The position numbers were made by a program, and so were the translations under genes. From positions 20,275,583 to 20,339,582 of the forward strand of contig CM052359.1 of the NCBI GenBank assembly GCA_028551475.1: a DNA stretch of 64,000 bases. Reading direction: 5' to 3'. This document shows, piece after piece, positions 1 to 13,837 of this stretch. The DNA is from Casuarina equisetifolia (taxonomy: Eukaryota; Streptophyta; Magnoliopsida; Fagales; Casuarinaceae). Numbering within the stretch: position 1 is the stretch's first letter; the number at the start of each line of letters is the position of its first letter. The notes under the pieces are model-generated. The model did not search any database. It was not told where the DNA came from and saw only the letters and a program-made list of their open reading frames with translations.

Positions 1-3000
1 TGTCGCGGACCCACCAACATTTTGCATCCAAACATTAGTGCGAGAGCTTGGCAAATCCCTTCTTTTGTTTCTCATCATGATCATACTGTTTGAAAATGTG
101 CTCAGTGACCATTAAATATTAGGCATTCATGCATTTTAAAGCCAAAACAAGGCAGAAAACATTGTCGCGCAGCAATGCATTTAATAAGACGTTGAAGCAG
201 CCTCTGGTCTCGATCATACGCTTTAAACTCTGGACCATTTGGTCTTAAAAACAAAATTCATAAATCTCTATAAAGAACAACAAAAGTTTCAACTACGAAA
301 GAGTTTTGGTTTGAGACATGTGCTTCCATTTTTTTTTAATTTTCTCTTTCAGATCCTTTCTCATGTTCCATCGAGGAACTAAGAAGGATGACTTGATAAA
401 GGTGACAAGCGAGGCCTCAATAGATATTGCAAGCATGGAACGCCATTGAAACAATATTAATCAGTCTATAAGAGAAACCATAAAAAGTGACAGTTCAAAT
501 GTGTGAGGACAACATTGGGTTTCCAGAGTTGGTTAACTGATTAATTATCATGACATATTCTACTTCGAAGACAAATTTGGCCTGAACTGGGTGTCAACGT
601 CAGGGAACAGGTGGCACGTCGCCGTTGATCATAGGGTCCATCCCATGCCATGCACGCAACAATAGCCCTATTTCGTCACTGATTGCATGGCTCTCATAAT
701 CATTTTACGTATTTATAAGGATGGGTCCTCTTATGCTTTATGAAATTTCTGGCTGGATTACGCTGTAGACGTAGTGCCCACTTTCGAAGGTGTTTGGTTC
801 CTGTCTAGGTGCACCGCTCTCTGCTGCTATGGACCTCACGAATCACACGTTGACAAATAATAATAGTGTAGAAGAAAGGATAGGGGAGGGAAATACAAAT
901 GTTTGAAAGTATCTTTGTTACCCGTCTTTAGGCTGCCATTTCACTTCTGCAACTACTTTGTCCCTACGTTTATCTCTTAGGGACAACATTATTGTTAGAT
1001 TAGGAACCATGGCGGGGAGCGATGGGGCTCCAGAATTTTTCATGAACCACCCTGCCAAGCCGAGGGGTTCACTTCGATATTCTTGCGCAGTTTGCACTGA
1101 GCAAATTAAGATCAGAAAGAGCAGAAGAAGACATTTATGAAGAGTATTTCTCAACTAAAAGCAGACGGGAGAATGTACGCATACTTCATATAAGTAATAC
1201 ACGATACCCCACATTCCTAAGCATTCCCAGTATGTTGGCTTCGATTGTGCATCACAGTTTTGCCTGCTAGCCAACGGCTTGCTTTTCAGTCGTTTTATCT
1301 CGCTCTCTCCGTTTAATTTCTTATTTTTTTTAAAAACTTTGAATTCAACATAACCTTCTTCTAGATTTTTAGGACATATTCAGCATAACCCTCTGACATG
1401 ATCAATGCTAGAATATTAGGGACGAAATAACCTGCTTAAGGGACATCCAATATAACCATGAGATGTTCAACACCAGGGTAACAAAATAGCCTAGGTTTTG
1501 TCACAGAACTTACCTAGATAGGGACATGAAAGGATGTGACCCATTTGACCATTGAGGGTGCTAGTTAGACAGAAGTTGGTGCAGCAAACACCCAAATTTC
1601 TACCACGTTTGACACCACAAGACAATCTTCTTTAAGGCTAAGAATTTGTCAATGGCATTTGTTGGTACCTTCGTCATTTAGTCTTTGTCGGCATTGAGAG
1701 ATTCATCACAGAGATAGATTATTTCTCCATAATTTGAATCGAGGGAGAAAGATTCTTCCATTCTGATCATAGAAAGATGATAGAAGCAAGGCATGTATCC
1801 TGTGCAGTTGGGATCTGGCAGAAAAATACTGGTACTTAATACCCCGCATATATATGCATAGAGAAGATCTAATTACTGTAACTCACTTTCTCGTTTGACA
1901 ACCATGTGGGTTTTCCCCCATGATCAATGCCAATATTCTCTAAATGTCAATATATAAATAGAAACGTTGTTTGAGTGGTTGATATTAAAGACTATACCCC
2001 GACAGGATCTTCCTGAATTGCATATCTACAAGTAGAACGTCAAATACAAGAAAGGTTAGCTGATGGCCATTTCGTACATTAACTCACAGTACAGGGTCCA
2101 TTTCGTCCAAAGAGAGATCGTGTATCGTGTATCCATTTTCTTAAGCTATATTTTCAAACACAGGCTCGTACTGAAGCATCACATCAATGGCAACATAGAG
2201 TCAAAGTAACAAGGACGACAAGTGAGCCCCATCTTCTCTCCCTCTTAATATTTCTCTGTCGGCACAAGGTATTAACCCTTAAAAAAATTAAACTTGCTCC
2301 TTACGGTCTAGAGAAAGGAGCGAAGAAAACGAAAAGGTCAGAATTAAACTAAGAACTCATTGCCACCTTCTCACGAAATGGTAGTGACAGATTTTACGTC
2401 CAAACACAAAGATACAGAGCAAACATTGCTTCTTCAACAAGGGTTTCTTTTCCGGTGGACCATCTTCTCAAATCAAACAGAAAGCAGGTTTATAAAGATA
2501 ATAGAGAGTCGTGATGTCACCTTAACAGTGTGATACTCAATAGAAAAATCCTGGTTGTAGTGTCAGCTAAACAACTGATTTGCTTGCTCAGTTAAGTTTC
2601 TACCCAATACATCTAAAACTCGGACTTTCTATGCTTTCCCAGGCCACGTATATGGTTTTTGTCTTTCCCTTTGCATGCAGAAGAAAACACGACTCCATAT
2701 TTTATGATTGACGCCGGCACGTATGTACCCACGTAACATTCAAACAATTTACATTTTCTTCTGGTACTCGCGAATATTAAGAGAAGGGATATTGGAAATC
2801 GCGAGGAAAAACTGGGTTCGTTATCTGAAATTATCAGCACTTCTTTTTTACTTTACTCGTTCTCTCAAAAACGAAGTAAATTGTGAAAGATCAATTAAGC
2901 ACAATTTTTAATGAAAAATGAAACAGATTCTTGGGAAGAAGGAGAGAAAAGGGGATCCTATTCAAACGGGTTTATTTCCCATGCCTTTTGGTTGTATACT

Positions 3001-6000
3001 TCCATTTTTCACACGACCTTCTACGAAACAAAAGAATTAACTTTAAATGGTTTAAAACATGGAAGAAAACATCAGACGAGAACTCATATTGCTGCCAAAG
3101 TAAATATGAAGTATCCACTATCAGTAACCAAGTCCGGTAACCCTCCCTTCAATTAATGCATCTATATCTAGCAATGGCCAGTGTAGAATCGAGCAACCCA
3201 GAAAGTTATCAACTTCTTGGCCCCTTCAAAACATTCCATTATGATCAAGCAACTCAATGAAGAAAAAGGATTACTATAACTACCTACTAAGGAAATTAAA
3301 AAGAAGAGAGAGAGAGAGAGAGAGAGAGAAAAGAAAATTGAAGCCTCAGTTTCAGCAATTATTCTCCTTTTTATATGGAAAATGCAAGGACATCAGCGGA
3401 GAATGACCTGGAATACTATGGTCTTTCTCATCCCTATCAGTGATAGTGATAGTGACTCGAAGCGTCGTTAAGCAGATGATTAAACAAATGCATGTTGCAA
3501 CCAAGAGGCCAACAAAAAAGTAGTTAACGATACTTTCATTACGTCGAGTACACGTGAATTGTATTTTTGGGCATACGCAGAGCACCAACTTCAGCCTTTC
3601 CAAACTATTCATAACCAAACAACTGAAAAACAAAGCATAGACAATGATGTGGGATCGAGAAAATCTATGCTAATTTCATCATATCTTTACCGTTTCAATG
3701 ATAACTACAAGTCGAAAGGCATCCCTTTTTTAAAGGTGCTCTAGCCTTGAACCCCATTGGTCTTTTAACCAAGCATCGACACAGTTTCTCACCTAATGAT
3801 AAGATGCTTACATAAGTAAGACGAGGGCAGATCCCGATTTCTTCTACAGCTACACCATGATTTTGAATCGGCGTTTCAAATTTCTTATTAGTCACCACTG
3901 AAGCTTTCTAATGACTTCTTAGTTACGCGATCGCTTCAAGTTTTCTCAACCGTTCGACCAACACTAAGCAGGAATATATTAGGAATTGATACAAAATATA
4001 TCATCGATTGAATACCGTCTGATTCGATGGTTTTATCTCTGAGCATATGCCCTTCACCACTTCATTAAATCAAGTGCTGTATTAAATAATTGGTTTAGCA
4101 ATCAACCACTACATCTTGCATGTTGGCTTAACTTCCATTCGCTGTGACATCACCTTAACAGCTATGCCTGTGACACTGATAGTTAATCATTATATATTGA
4201 AAAAAATCATATTTTTTAGTCACTTATCGCGTGGTTGTACTCTCCATCCCATTCATACTTAACATTTGGACCGGGGGAGGTGCTCTTCCATAGCGAGAAA
4301 CTGGGCGATTTGAGAAAGGGAACCTGCTCTTTCTGGGTGCGGAGGAGATCTTAGATTCCTCTGGTAGAGGATCTTGAGCCAGCCATACTATTTTGTTGAA
4401 GCAGAGAAACCTTATCACCCTCTTAGAATGTCTTTGTTCTAGTTCAAAGTATTCTATAGATATATTTCTGGTCTTTTAATGTTGGTACAACCAAAGATCA
4501 TAGATCGACAGAAAAAACCTTTTTTATAAGTGCAAAATTATGGATTTTATGATGTTTTCCACGATACACCATTCCGCCATCACCGTTGGCAGCGAAGTCT
4601 TTCCAACCTATCCGAGTTACAACGCAGCGTCACTATAGGGATATCTCTGAAAGCTCGCCTACCCACCTAAAAGATCTGCGGATATGTTCTCTTATGACTT
4701 TTCCCTCCTCGTCGCCTTACTTCACGAAGGAACTGGTCTATGGCATTGATTATATCTCCCAAACACCAATCTCGTCTTGGTGCCGTACGACCTAGACGCC
4801 ATCGCCATCGGTGCATTTGGAGCCCCTCTTACGAATGTTCTTTCACTTCTTGAACCACAATAGCGGCATCAGCAAGCTCACTATAACCTAATTTGGCTCC
4901 TTGGATCACCACTACAGTTGGTCTTAATACCACTGACAAGGATTTTCCAACTATGTTCTGGCTAAAAAATGTTAAAGCTGGCTGGTTACGGTTTTTTGTT
5001 CCGTACTTGCTAGGTTTTGGCTTCTGGCTACTCTCAGCTGGGTTTCACTTTTTTAGTGCAACGTTCCTAAAGATTTTCTGTATATTTATCTTCTTTTAGC
5101 GTTTACTTAATTGAGAAAACAACCAGTAATTCTCAAGAAAATATTTCAAACTTAAAAATATCTTTCATTGGAGGCATTTCACTCAAAACAAGGGAGGGTG
5201 TTCAATCAAGCTCATGCATTCATACCAAGGAATTGTATAATTAGAGACCTTACTTGTTTATTGTCCCTGAATAACTGAGATTTGTCATTGTCCTCCGGAT
5301 TGAGTTGCTGATCAAAGTCAGGACAAGGCTCAATATACAGTCAATGAAGCTCCTTATACAGCAATAATATTAACAAGAGACCTTTTCTGTCCTCTTCGAT
5401 ATAGATTCTTAGAGTTTGGAAGAAGATTCAAGCATGGATCTTTCATGTGTGAGGAGGGGTATTATTTATATGTCCATGATTTGTATTTTTAGCCTCAACA
5501 TGGACCTTAATCTCACTGAGGATCTTGGTAGGTTTCAAAGCAATTTTTGTAGTTAGATAAGGTGTGGAATTCATCAATTTTCTATTGTTCGGACCACTGA
5601 CCACGTTGAGCTACCACTTTGTTTTCTTCTTGTTATCCTTATGGATATAGAACTACCTATATATTCTTCTCAAGCAACGTTAAAAAATTGCTGCATGAAT
5701 TTTACTTGCTTTATGGAACTAATAATCATCATCGTCATTTGTTTTATGGTTGACGTTAACTTAGCATTTATCATGTTATTGTATGTCTAAATGATTTTAG
5801 GAAAATGACTAAATTTAGCAACTAGTAGACGGGGAAATCGAAAATGTAATTCTTACTTTAATGATCCCCCACATGATGTCCCTGGAGAATACCTGTTGCT
5901 ATTATTCTTCGTCATGTTTCCTTCCGGATTACAGAACATGGGGTTGATTGAATATATGAACATAAACAAGACCACAACTTCTAAGGGAAGCCCTTGAGGC

Positions 6001-6481
6001 AATTTTTCACTTCTGGAGGAGTTTAAGCACAATTATTTTTCAGGGTCCAGGGATCCAAAAAGCTTATTAACTGTCATTTATGGGTGAAAAGATTTGGTTT
6101 GGGGGGAAGGGGGGAAGATCAGTTGGAAACTGAGGCCTCTTTGTGCGAAAACTGATATAAATAGAAGCAAATTCATGGAAAATGTGAGATGATTAACGTA
6201 ATTAGTTATATTTTCATTACCTGATACAAAGATTGATTATACCAATTTATAATGAGTAATGTGAAAAATTCATATACAGTTATGTATATAACTAGCCCTT
6301 AACTCGAAAATAGTTGTATTTTCTCACATTGTTGACTAAGGTTTAAAGCTTCATATTTATCCTATGCTTATGTAAGAGATAATCAAACACCCAACTTTTG
6401 CTTGTAGCTTAACAAATTATGTCACTTAACTGGTTGTTTTTGTATTTAGGGTTTGCTTTGTTAGTCTACAAATAAGATGAA
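1..6481. other. Gene-poor intergenic DNA
   Basis: No coding gene can be supported here. The open frames are short (under about 95 codons), lie on both strands and match no family I recognise. The base composition is AT-rich with scattered low-complexity runs, including an (AG)n microsatellite at 3305-3329. The stretch 4200-5100 is somewhat richer in GC and has protein-like fragments on both strands, but stops and frame changes prevent any assignment. It may be decayed gene or transposon sequence. Confidence 0.6.
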
Positions 6482-6537
6482 AAGAAGAAGAAGAAGAAGA
6501 AGAAGAAGAAGAAGAAGAAGAAGAAGAAGAAGAAGAA
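6482..6537. repeat. (AAG)n trinucleotide microsatellite
   Basis: An almost pure AAG/GAA run of about 56 bp sits in non-coding DNA. It would read as a poly-Lys or poly-Glu tract, but no open gene surrounds it. Repeats of this kind usually vary in length between individuals. Confidence 0.95.
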
Positions 6538-7607
6538 AATTAGCTTAGCGTCGAACATGGACATTTAAGAATTAAAAAAAATAAAATTGAATTAATTACT
6601 ATAAGAATATTGCTGACCAATAAGTTATGCATTTTTTAGAAACTTTTGAAGTTTTCTCTTTGAAATGATTCTAGCGAAAAGTCGAAAAGGAGAACAAGTT
6701 TAGGGGAAGTGTACAAAAGAAATCTAGCTCAACCAAAGACTCAATGCCTAAAATTTAAGAGCATCTGAAAAAAGAACTATGTTCCAAATCACAAGATCAA
6801 ATATGTTGAATCTTCCTATAGGCCTTCAGGGTATCACCCACACTTAAGGGCTGCAATAAATTTTTTATCTAAATTTGACCTCCAAATTCAAAACAAGTGA
6901 TGTTGTCCTATCGCTAGATAGGTCTGATCCGATTGTAAAGAATAGAGGCTTTAGGAATAGGTTTTAAAACATATCTAGTAAAAGTGTAAAACATCTGTTT
7001 CAATAATAAGTTTATTTACTTGTTAAGGAAAATTAAATTTTTGATATTTTACCCAAATTCTTTTTTATTTGCCTAATTAATTATGTCTTTTCTAGACCAA
7101 AAACATTGTTTGAGACTATATATTTCTTCTTTTTTAATTTTTTATTTCTTTCTCATTGCTTCTAATTCTTCTTTATTGAAGCTTATTTCTTTTCGTATAA
7201 CCGTTTTTTTAACTTAAGACTCTCTAATTCTTCAGAAGAAGAAGTCTCTCTTTGATTAACCCCAAAACTACAAAAAGGTTTGTAGTTTACAAGGTGGGTT
7301 AGGCTCAATTGATCCTTTTCAATCAAAAGTATCTCTATTTGTACTTAAAAGGGAGAAGTATGTCTCACAACACTTAATGTGATCTTGATATGAGTCATGA
7401 GATACGTAAAGGGATAGTATTTATTATGTCTTGACACTTGACTCTTGTAGTGTACAGGCTTCTGATCCTGCCGGGCAATGACTTACGCTTTCAAATTTTG
7501 CAGGAGCCGCAACACCATATCTATGGAGCTATCTAAGTTTATTCTTTTGGTTGAACAAGTCATTGTTATGAAGGCAGTGAGAGGCTATGGGAAGGAGCCG
7601 GGGAGTA
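6538..7607. other. Intergenic DNA, nothing recognised
   Basis: About 1.1 kb of AT-rich sequence between the AAG microsatellite and the probable solo LTR. I see no open frame of useful length, no tRNA-like arms and no recognisable repeat. Confidence 0.6.
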
Positions 7608-7926
7608 TGTCCAGGAAAAAAGATAAAGATAATTAGAAAAGGAGAATTGAATTCTATTGGCTTGAGATAAACGTGTACACGTCCTACCTATTTATACAAA
7701 TATGAGGTGGCTATCTATGGAATTACAATAATGTTGTAATCTTTCTAAGTAAGGAAATAATATTGCGCAATATTACCATTCTGATTGGTATCAACTAACC
7801 TTCTATTTATTGTTGTCTAACCTCCCTTTATAGTCACGTAATCAATTGGAGGTATTCCAGAATATTTACATCCATTTATTGCGACGTGATCTATTGGGGA
7901 TATTCTACAATATTTGCATACCAACA
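7608..7926 (-). repeat. Probable solo LTR, Ty1/copia-like
   Basis: The segment starts TGTCCAGG and ends ACCAACA, so on the minus strand it runs from TGTTGGT to CCTGGACA, the TG...CA form of an LTR. On that strand a TATAAATA box at 7689-7696 lies about 80 bp before the end, a usual LTR promoter position. Two similar blocks, each about 40 bp, lie near the 5' side (around 7843-7882 and 7880-7925), resembling U3 repeats. No primer-binding site or polypurine tract flanks it, which fits a solo LTR. The flanking five bases, GAGTA and GTTTA, agree at only three positions, so a target-site duplication is doubtful. The superfamily is inferred from size and form alone. Confidence 0.5.
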
Positions 7927-10900
7927 GTTTACTCACCTCCTTCGTCAATGATTATGAGCTAGATTCATTGGGATCGAATTCTATTCATGGTGGTCACCGG
8001 GAATCAACCTAACAGACCAGTACTTTGCTCTTGTCCGATTTGTGCATAACCTGATCCCAACCAAAGTTGGTTCCGAGCTTTATCCCCTACATCATTGTGT
8101 CCAATCCGCACACTAAAGTCATAATTTAGAAATTTAGGGCCTGACTAAACCTAGCTCTCTCTACTCCCTCAAGAGGAGAGTTTATACATTCATTTTCTTT
8201 AGTAAGTCTAACTGCTTCGAGTTAACGGGAAAGAAACGCTAGGCTAGTATCTATCTCCGGTAAGTGTCAAACCCACCAGTAGTGGTACATAATTTCTATT
8301 ACATAAATGGTGGAGGAATTTTAGATATTGAGCATAGGCTGCTAGGCATCACACGCCATATAAAGTATCAAGCTAAAGATGATCGTGATTGTTTCAAAAT
8401 AAGAAGAGCAGCTCCAGTACAGCCAAAAGCCAACAACAACTAAGACCCCATTTGTTGTATGATCTGACAGAGGTAGAAGACAACTAGCAAATTAGGCTCA
8501 TTTATTTCTGACTTATTTCACACAGCATTCAAAAGAGTATATAGATTCATGACAAACAAAAAAGACAACACCCAAATTATGATCATCTCTAATGGCTTGC
8601 CTCCAAACAAATAAACTTTGGCATTACTTAAGGATTTGATTATGACTTACTTTCACATGACATAACAAAAACTGTATTCATCTGGGCACCTTTATTTTAT
8701 ACGTAGTATCGTATTTGACATACCTGGAGATCTTATGGACAAAGGAAGAAATGCAACTAAGAATAGGCGCGTACAGCACTAAGCGTTCCCTAAAGCAGCA
8801 GTTGTCCGATTCAATCCTTTAAGTCAATGTCAACCATGAATTCACGCCTGAGTCAAAAACCAACACAGAAGTCCATAAGAACCCAAACAATTAACCATTG
8901 TTTGTAGGGTTAACCTTCTAGCTTCATCATGATGCAAATAAGACAACTTTATCAACTTTTGTTATCCTCAAAAGGATGGTTTTCGTGAAGGGATTGTTGA
9001 ACTGGTGGCCCTGCTTTCTGTGCAGGATTGGCAATTCCCAATTTTGAAATTAGAAAGAAGGTAGTAACTATGAGCTTCGGTTTGATACTATTTCCTTAGA
9101 AAACCAGTACATGACAATGAAGCTTCACTGATTTATTAGATAAGCGTAAACATACCTTTAAAAACGGCACTAATCCTGCACATTATCATCGTCTTCTACC
9201 ATAGAAGAGGATGTTAACCGAACGGAAGGACGATCGAAAGGGAGAATTGCAAGGAACTTATAAGTAATTATTTTTCCTGTAAGAAGCTAAGGTCTTGTCA
9301 ATGCAACAAGTGTTCTCCGAATAACAGATGTTGTAAGATAACAACTGATCCATCATTGTTGCTGCATGAACATCACAGTTGGCAGTACGAAAGATCCAGT
9401 CAAAGGATCAGAAAATGCTGGGTGCAAAGCAGGTCACATGGGAACTGAAAACAGAAGGACTACTACCACCACCAGATCTGTTCATGAAGATATTAGTTTA
9501 TTGGACGGGAACCTAAAAAGTACCTGGTCAATGCTTCTTTATGTCGCGTGAAATGGTTTCTAATATGCTGTGTACTTAGCCCAAGATTGGAGTTGGTAAG
9601 AAGGGATTTGAAAACAAACCATGCATGGTGGATAACAGAGAGGCTTTCCTTTTCTTTACTTAAAGCGGTAAAAGTGAGGCTACCATGAGATCGTCCTCAT
9701 AATTTTGCTATGAGATCTGCTTCCGATTTTTGCAAAGAGTTGTGATATCTCTTTTTAAGGAATCACATACTGATCTAAACGGCGATAAATATTCAGCTGA
9801 AATTTGGTTGTGGATATCACATACTGCACCAGCGAACTTGATTAAGCACATGTCAATGAAAAAGCTACTGAAAATGGTGAGGAGCATTTTGTCTATCATT
9901 TCGTGGAAGACAACAGTGGATGGGCTGGAAAGCAGCAAGTATTCAGCGGGAGCTTTGATTTCTTGACAAGCAACTTGATCAAATCTAGATCTCACAGGGA
10001 CCTCCACATAAGCTCTGAGAATGGATCAAAATTTCAAAGGGAGCAAGTCAGCTGTTTACCATAGTCTTCTAACTCATTTAATTTTCATGCGTGCAATTCC
10101 TTAATTAGAAAGGTTAAGACTGAACACGCAAGATTCCCATCTACTAGTCCAACAAGAGAGTCAAATCCAAGTTATTCAATTGTTTGAAAAGATAAGTTAT
10201 ATATGTCATTGATGCATGTGGTTTATCATTTACTTGTTTAAGTTTCTGATTTTGAGAAAATGATAAAATAAATATTTGTATTTTACAAGCTTATCAACGT
10301 ATTACTTTCTTTTATTTTCATATTTAAAGCATTAACCCAATCCTTCAATTTTATCAAAAGATTTATATAAAACGAATGTTGCCATGTATGCAAAGTATTT
10401 ACATTAACTTGACACCCAACAAAAAAATGTAGAACAAAAAATTAAGATATAAATATATAGATTGTTAAGTAACAGAATAATGATTTTCTCTTTCTCTACT
10501 ACTTGAAATGACTTGAACTCCTTTAAAAATGTAACTGAGGTTGGTTTAGTCCAACCTTAACCTAAAAAGGGATGCAATCATCTTTCAAATATACACAAGA
10601 TATTGACTCAATCTAATAGTTGAAAAAAAGGAAAATCCTTAAAAGAGAAAAGAACACCAATGATGGAATGCTAGAGATGGTCCGAACCCCCTAAAAAAGA
10701 AAATTAATAAATAAATAAAAATTTGAGTAGAGTCCAACAACTTCTAATATGAGGATAATCCAACCACTGTTGAGGAGATTTTTAAAGTGGCTTTTGTCAC
10801 TCTCTTACAAAACCATTTTATCACTTAAGGGATATTTAATCTCTCTTTTGGTCTTTTTTAAGTAATTTTTTCAGCTCCAATGTGAGGATTTTCTCATCCA

Positions 10901-13837
10901 CTCGTTTATTTAGTTTTTTAGGCAGTTGTAGTCCCATCCAACTTTACTCCTTATGAAGTTCTTAAAATAATTCTAGGCACACCCTCGTTGAAGGGATGAT
11001 TCAACCACTTTTGAAAAAATTTCAAAAAGTAGTTCAATTATCTCCTGACTTAGGAGTCATGTGGCCAACTTTGGATTATCTTTTAATAGTAATTCAAAAT
11101 TTTCCAACTACCTTGAAACTTTATTTTGAGTAATTGAATGTCTCAACCTCAAATAAAAAGATACTTCAATGGTAAACCACAGGTATAAAATCAAGATACT
11201 TTTTTTTAACTACAATGGTAAACCACAGGTATAAAGTATGCTTTTAACCGTAGAAAGCTTTCAAGCTTAGGTAGCACCTGAAAGCTTGAAAGCAGAGGTA
11301 GAGATCAAATTAGAAACACTCAATTAAGAGACAACAACTGTGCAGATCTCCATTCACTGCTCATGTGCTTGTTTCAGAATCTGATAGTTGAAGCGAAAAT
11401 ATGAATTAGAAGAATCAGGGCTCTCCCTCGAAATGACGAGATCAATATCGTACTATTTTCTTCCTCTGATGATACAACTTGTATTGAAAGAATTCGATGG
11501 ACGACTTTAAATTACTAGGGAACTTATCTATGACTAAAATCTGCAAAGCTATCTCCATTGACTTATCTCCTGTAATATTGTTTGGAGCATGGGAAACAGA
11601 CAGCACTTTGAGCCTGGAGTTTTTCAAAACCAACGCGGGTAATGGGGCATAGATAGGATTTGTGTTTGTACCTGAAAGCTGTCCAGCGAACCGCTATGTC
11701 ATTGGAAGAAAGAGGAAATATAAAATACAATTGATCGAGGTATGCCAAGTCGGAAACTGAAGCTGAAAGGAACTGGATATAAGCTTAAAACCCTTTGAAG
11801 CTTTGAACACTTTGAAGCATGACAATAAGTGAAAATTTGTTATTTTATTTTTTCTGAATGACAAGATACAGAAAATGCGCACGTAAAGAATATAATCAAG
11901 AAAAATATTTTTCTTAACAAATATCTGACACAGTGAAAAAGGTTTTAAATCCACCCTTGAATTTGGTGTTAAGGGACACTACATATCAAACATAATAAGG
12001 GGAATATGCAAAAGATGCAAAAACCTCCAAAGGAATCAAATGAAAACTCATTTCAGGCATCGTAAGGAACAGAGATAAGCCTCCTAGCAAATAAAAATTC
12101 AAGTAACGTTCCATAGTTGATGATTCGCATACAATGCACTCAATTTCAAAAATCTGTCAAAATATTTCACTGACCTTATATGTTCAACAATACAAAGCTT
12201 TGAGCATCTCAAATTCCATCAAGCATCACTATGTCAGTGATAAAAGTGCAACCTTTTTGTCTCTTCCTTCCAGCATGGGCGGGAATAGAAAATCGTGTAA
12301 AAATGAACCGTCAATAAACGTTATACAGCAAGTTAATTCTTTTTCTGGACGGGAGAGGTGCAGGGGAATCTTATATTATCACTCCAGATGATTTCTCAAC
12401 TCAAGGACGAGCTTTAATGCCAACAATTGTACAGAAAGGCATCAAAAATCCACTATCCTGGCTAACAACTTCTACAATTCTAGCCCACTTCTACCTGAAT
12501 TGTGCCAACAAAAAATGTATTAGAAAATTTTAACCCAAAAAAAACAAAAATTCGTTCGACCTGAAACAAGAAGATTGTATCAATTCTTTGGATCCTAACA
12601 CGAACATATGTTCAGAGCTGCTTGTTAGAGTACATTGTGTGGAACTTAAAAAAGGAGCGACTACAAGAAGGAAGCAAGAAATAAAATCAGCACACTATCT
12701 CCCCGCGCTTTTGCTTAGAAGAATCTGAATACCTTTAGAAAGTTAACTAGAGAAGTCCATAATGTCATCACCATCAATTGTCCCACTTCTTTGTACACAG
12801 AGTTTACGGCTTCAACCCATGAATTGATAAAATTAGTTAAGAAGGATAGATCACTTCTGAGACTGCTGAAGAAACCAATCCAGCAGCCACAAATGAAACC
12901 CGAACCAATAAGTTTTAGATGCATTATATCAAAGGGAACTTCCAGGGAACCCAGATCTAAGAAAACAGTTAATATTCCCAAGCATTCAAAAAAGAAGCAC
13001 TAATGCTACACCCCTTTGTTATTCTAGGGAAAGCACCTCCAATAGCCAGAATGTCACGTGTAGTAGTATTGTGAAATGGGAAAAGGCTGATTGCAGGGAA
13101 TATAATCCAGTGAAAAGAAGCACTAAGTTAATGCAGATGGATGTCAAAATAGAACCAAAATAAGAAAAACTAATTAAAATGCAACTCTGAAATTCTTTCA
13201 CTAACAATTCAAGTTTCAAGATTCACTCGTTCAACGAGATAGCTGAATATCTCCCTTGGTGCACCTTGACAAAGCTATGAATAACAGACTGTACAGAGCC
13301 AAAGATAAACGGGGAACCACTGAAGACCAAGGTAAGAGACACCTATCATCCTTCACAGACCGGCAAGCATCCTTCAGCACAGCGTTATCATAATAAGCCA
13401 CAACAAGAGGACTATATCAGCTAGGAGAAGATTTAGAGTCATATTAGAAAGACGTCTCTGGGTCAAAACTCAAACACCAACCATTGATAGAATCCATGCT
13501 TAACACCATCTTGCAAGATAACCTATTTATTTAACAACAGAACTTAGTACCACAGAAATTACTTCTAGGTCTCAACTGTATGAAAAATCTAGAGCCTACA
13601 TGTACAAGAGAACTAAGAATGGTCAAGCTACTTCACAACTAGCAAACTATCATATTTGACTTAAAAGCATTATAACAAAAATGAAGTACCGGAAAAAACT
13701 GGTAATCATATATTCTGCATCAATCCAAGCTACAAAGAGCCCATCAAAGCAATCAAATAAACTAAAACCCTCAGACTCTCACTAAATACAAGAGGCTGAA
13801 CCCAAATTTAAATGCCTTCAATCTCCTGTCTCAAATC
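7927..13837. other. Long intergenic region with decayed sequence
   Basis: About 5.9 kb without a supportable gene. Open frames of 60-99 codons at 9708-10007, 11442-11954 and 12715-12981 look protein-like in parts, but none has a recognised motif or plausible exon partners. A 46-bp-spaced direct repeat lies at about 11167-11235 and an inverted repeat at 11257-11293. The part next to 13838 should include the 3' untranslated region of the cofactor C gene. Confidence 0.55.
11257..11293. repeat. Perfect 12-bp inverted repeat (hairpin)
   Basis: The arm GCTTTCAAGCTT at 11257-11268 is followed by its exact reverse complement AAGCTTGAAAGC at 11282-11293. The 13-bp spacer contains AGGT and ACCT, which could extend the pairing. 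Each arm also contains the palindrome AAGCTT. No gene is nearby, so the function is unknown and it may be a remnant of a small transposon. Confidence 0.7.

Noticed and set aside
4224..4880. Fragments that on the minus strand suggest a decayed gene (for example LGDIINAID, faintly like a Deg-type protease PDZ region)
   Set aside because: The match is short, needs frame changes and lacks neighbouring motifs; too weak to annotate.
9708..10007. A 99-codon minus-strand frame with protein-like composition
   Set aside because: No family recognised, no exon partner, and the plus strand is also open for 78 codons over the same bases; not enough to call a gene.
12715..12981. An 88-codon hydrophobic minus-strand frame downstream of TBCC
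   Set aside because: T-rich AT-driven composition gives apparent membrane-like residues; TBCC already has its stop and no splice link is evident.
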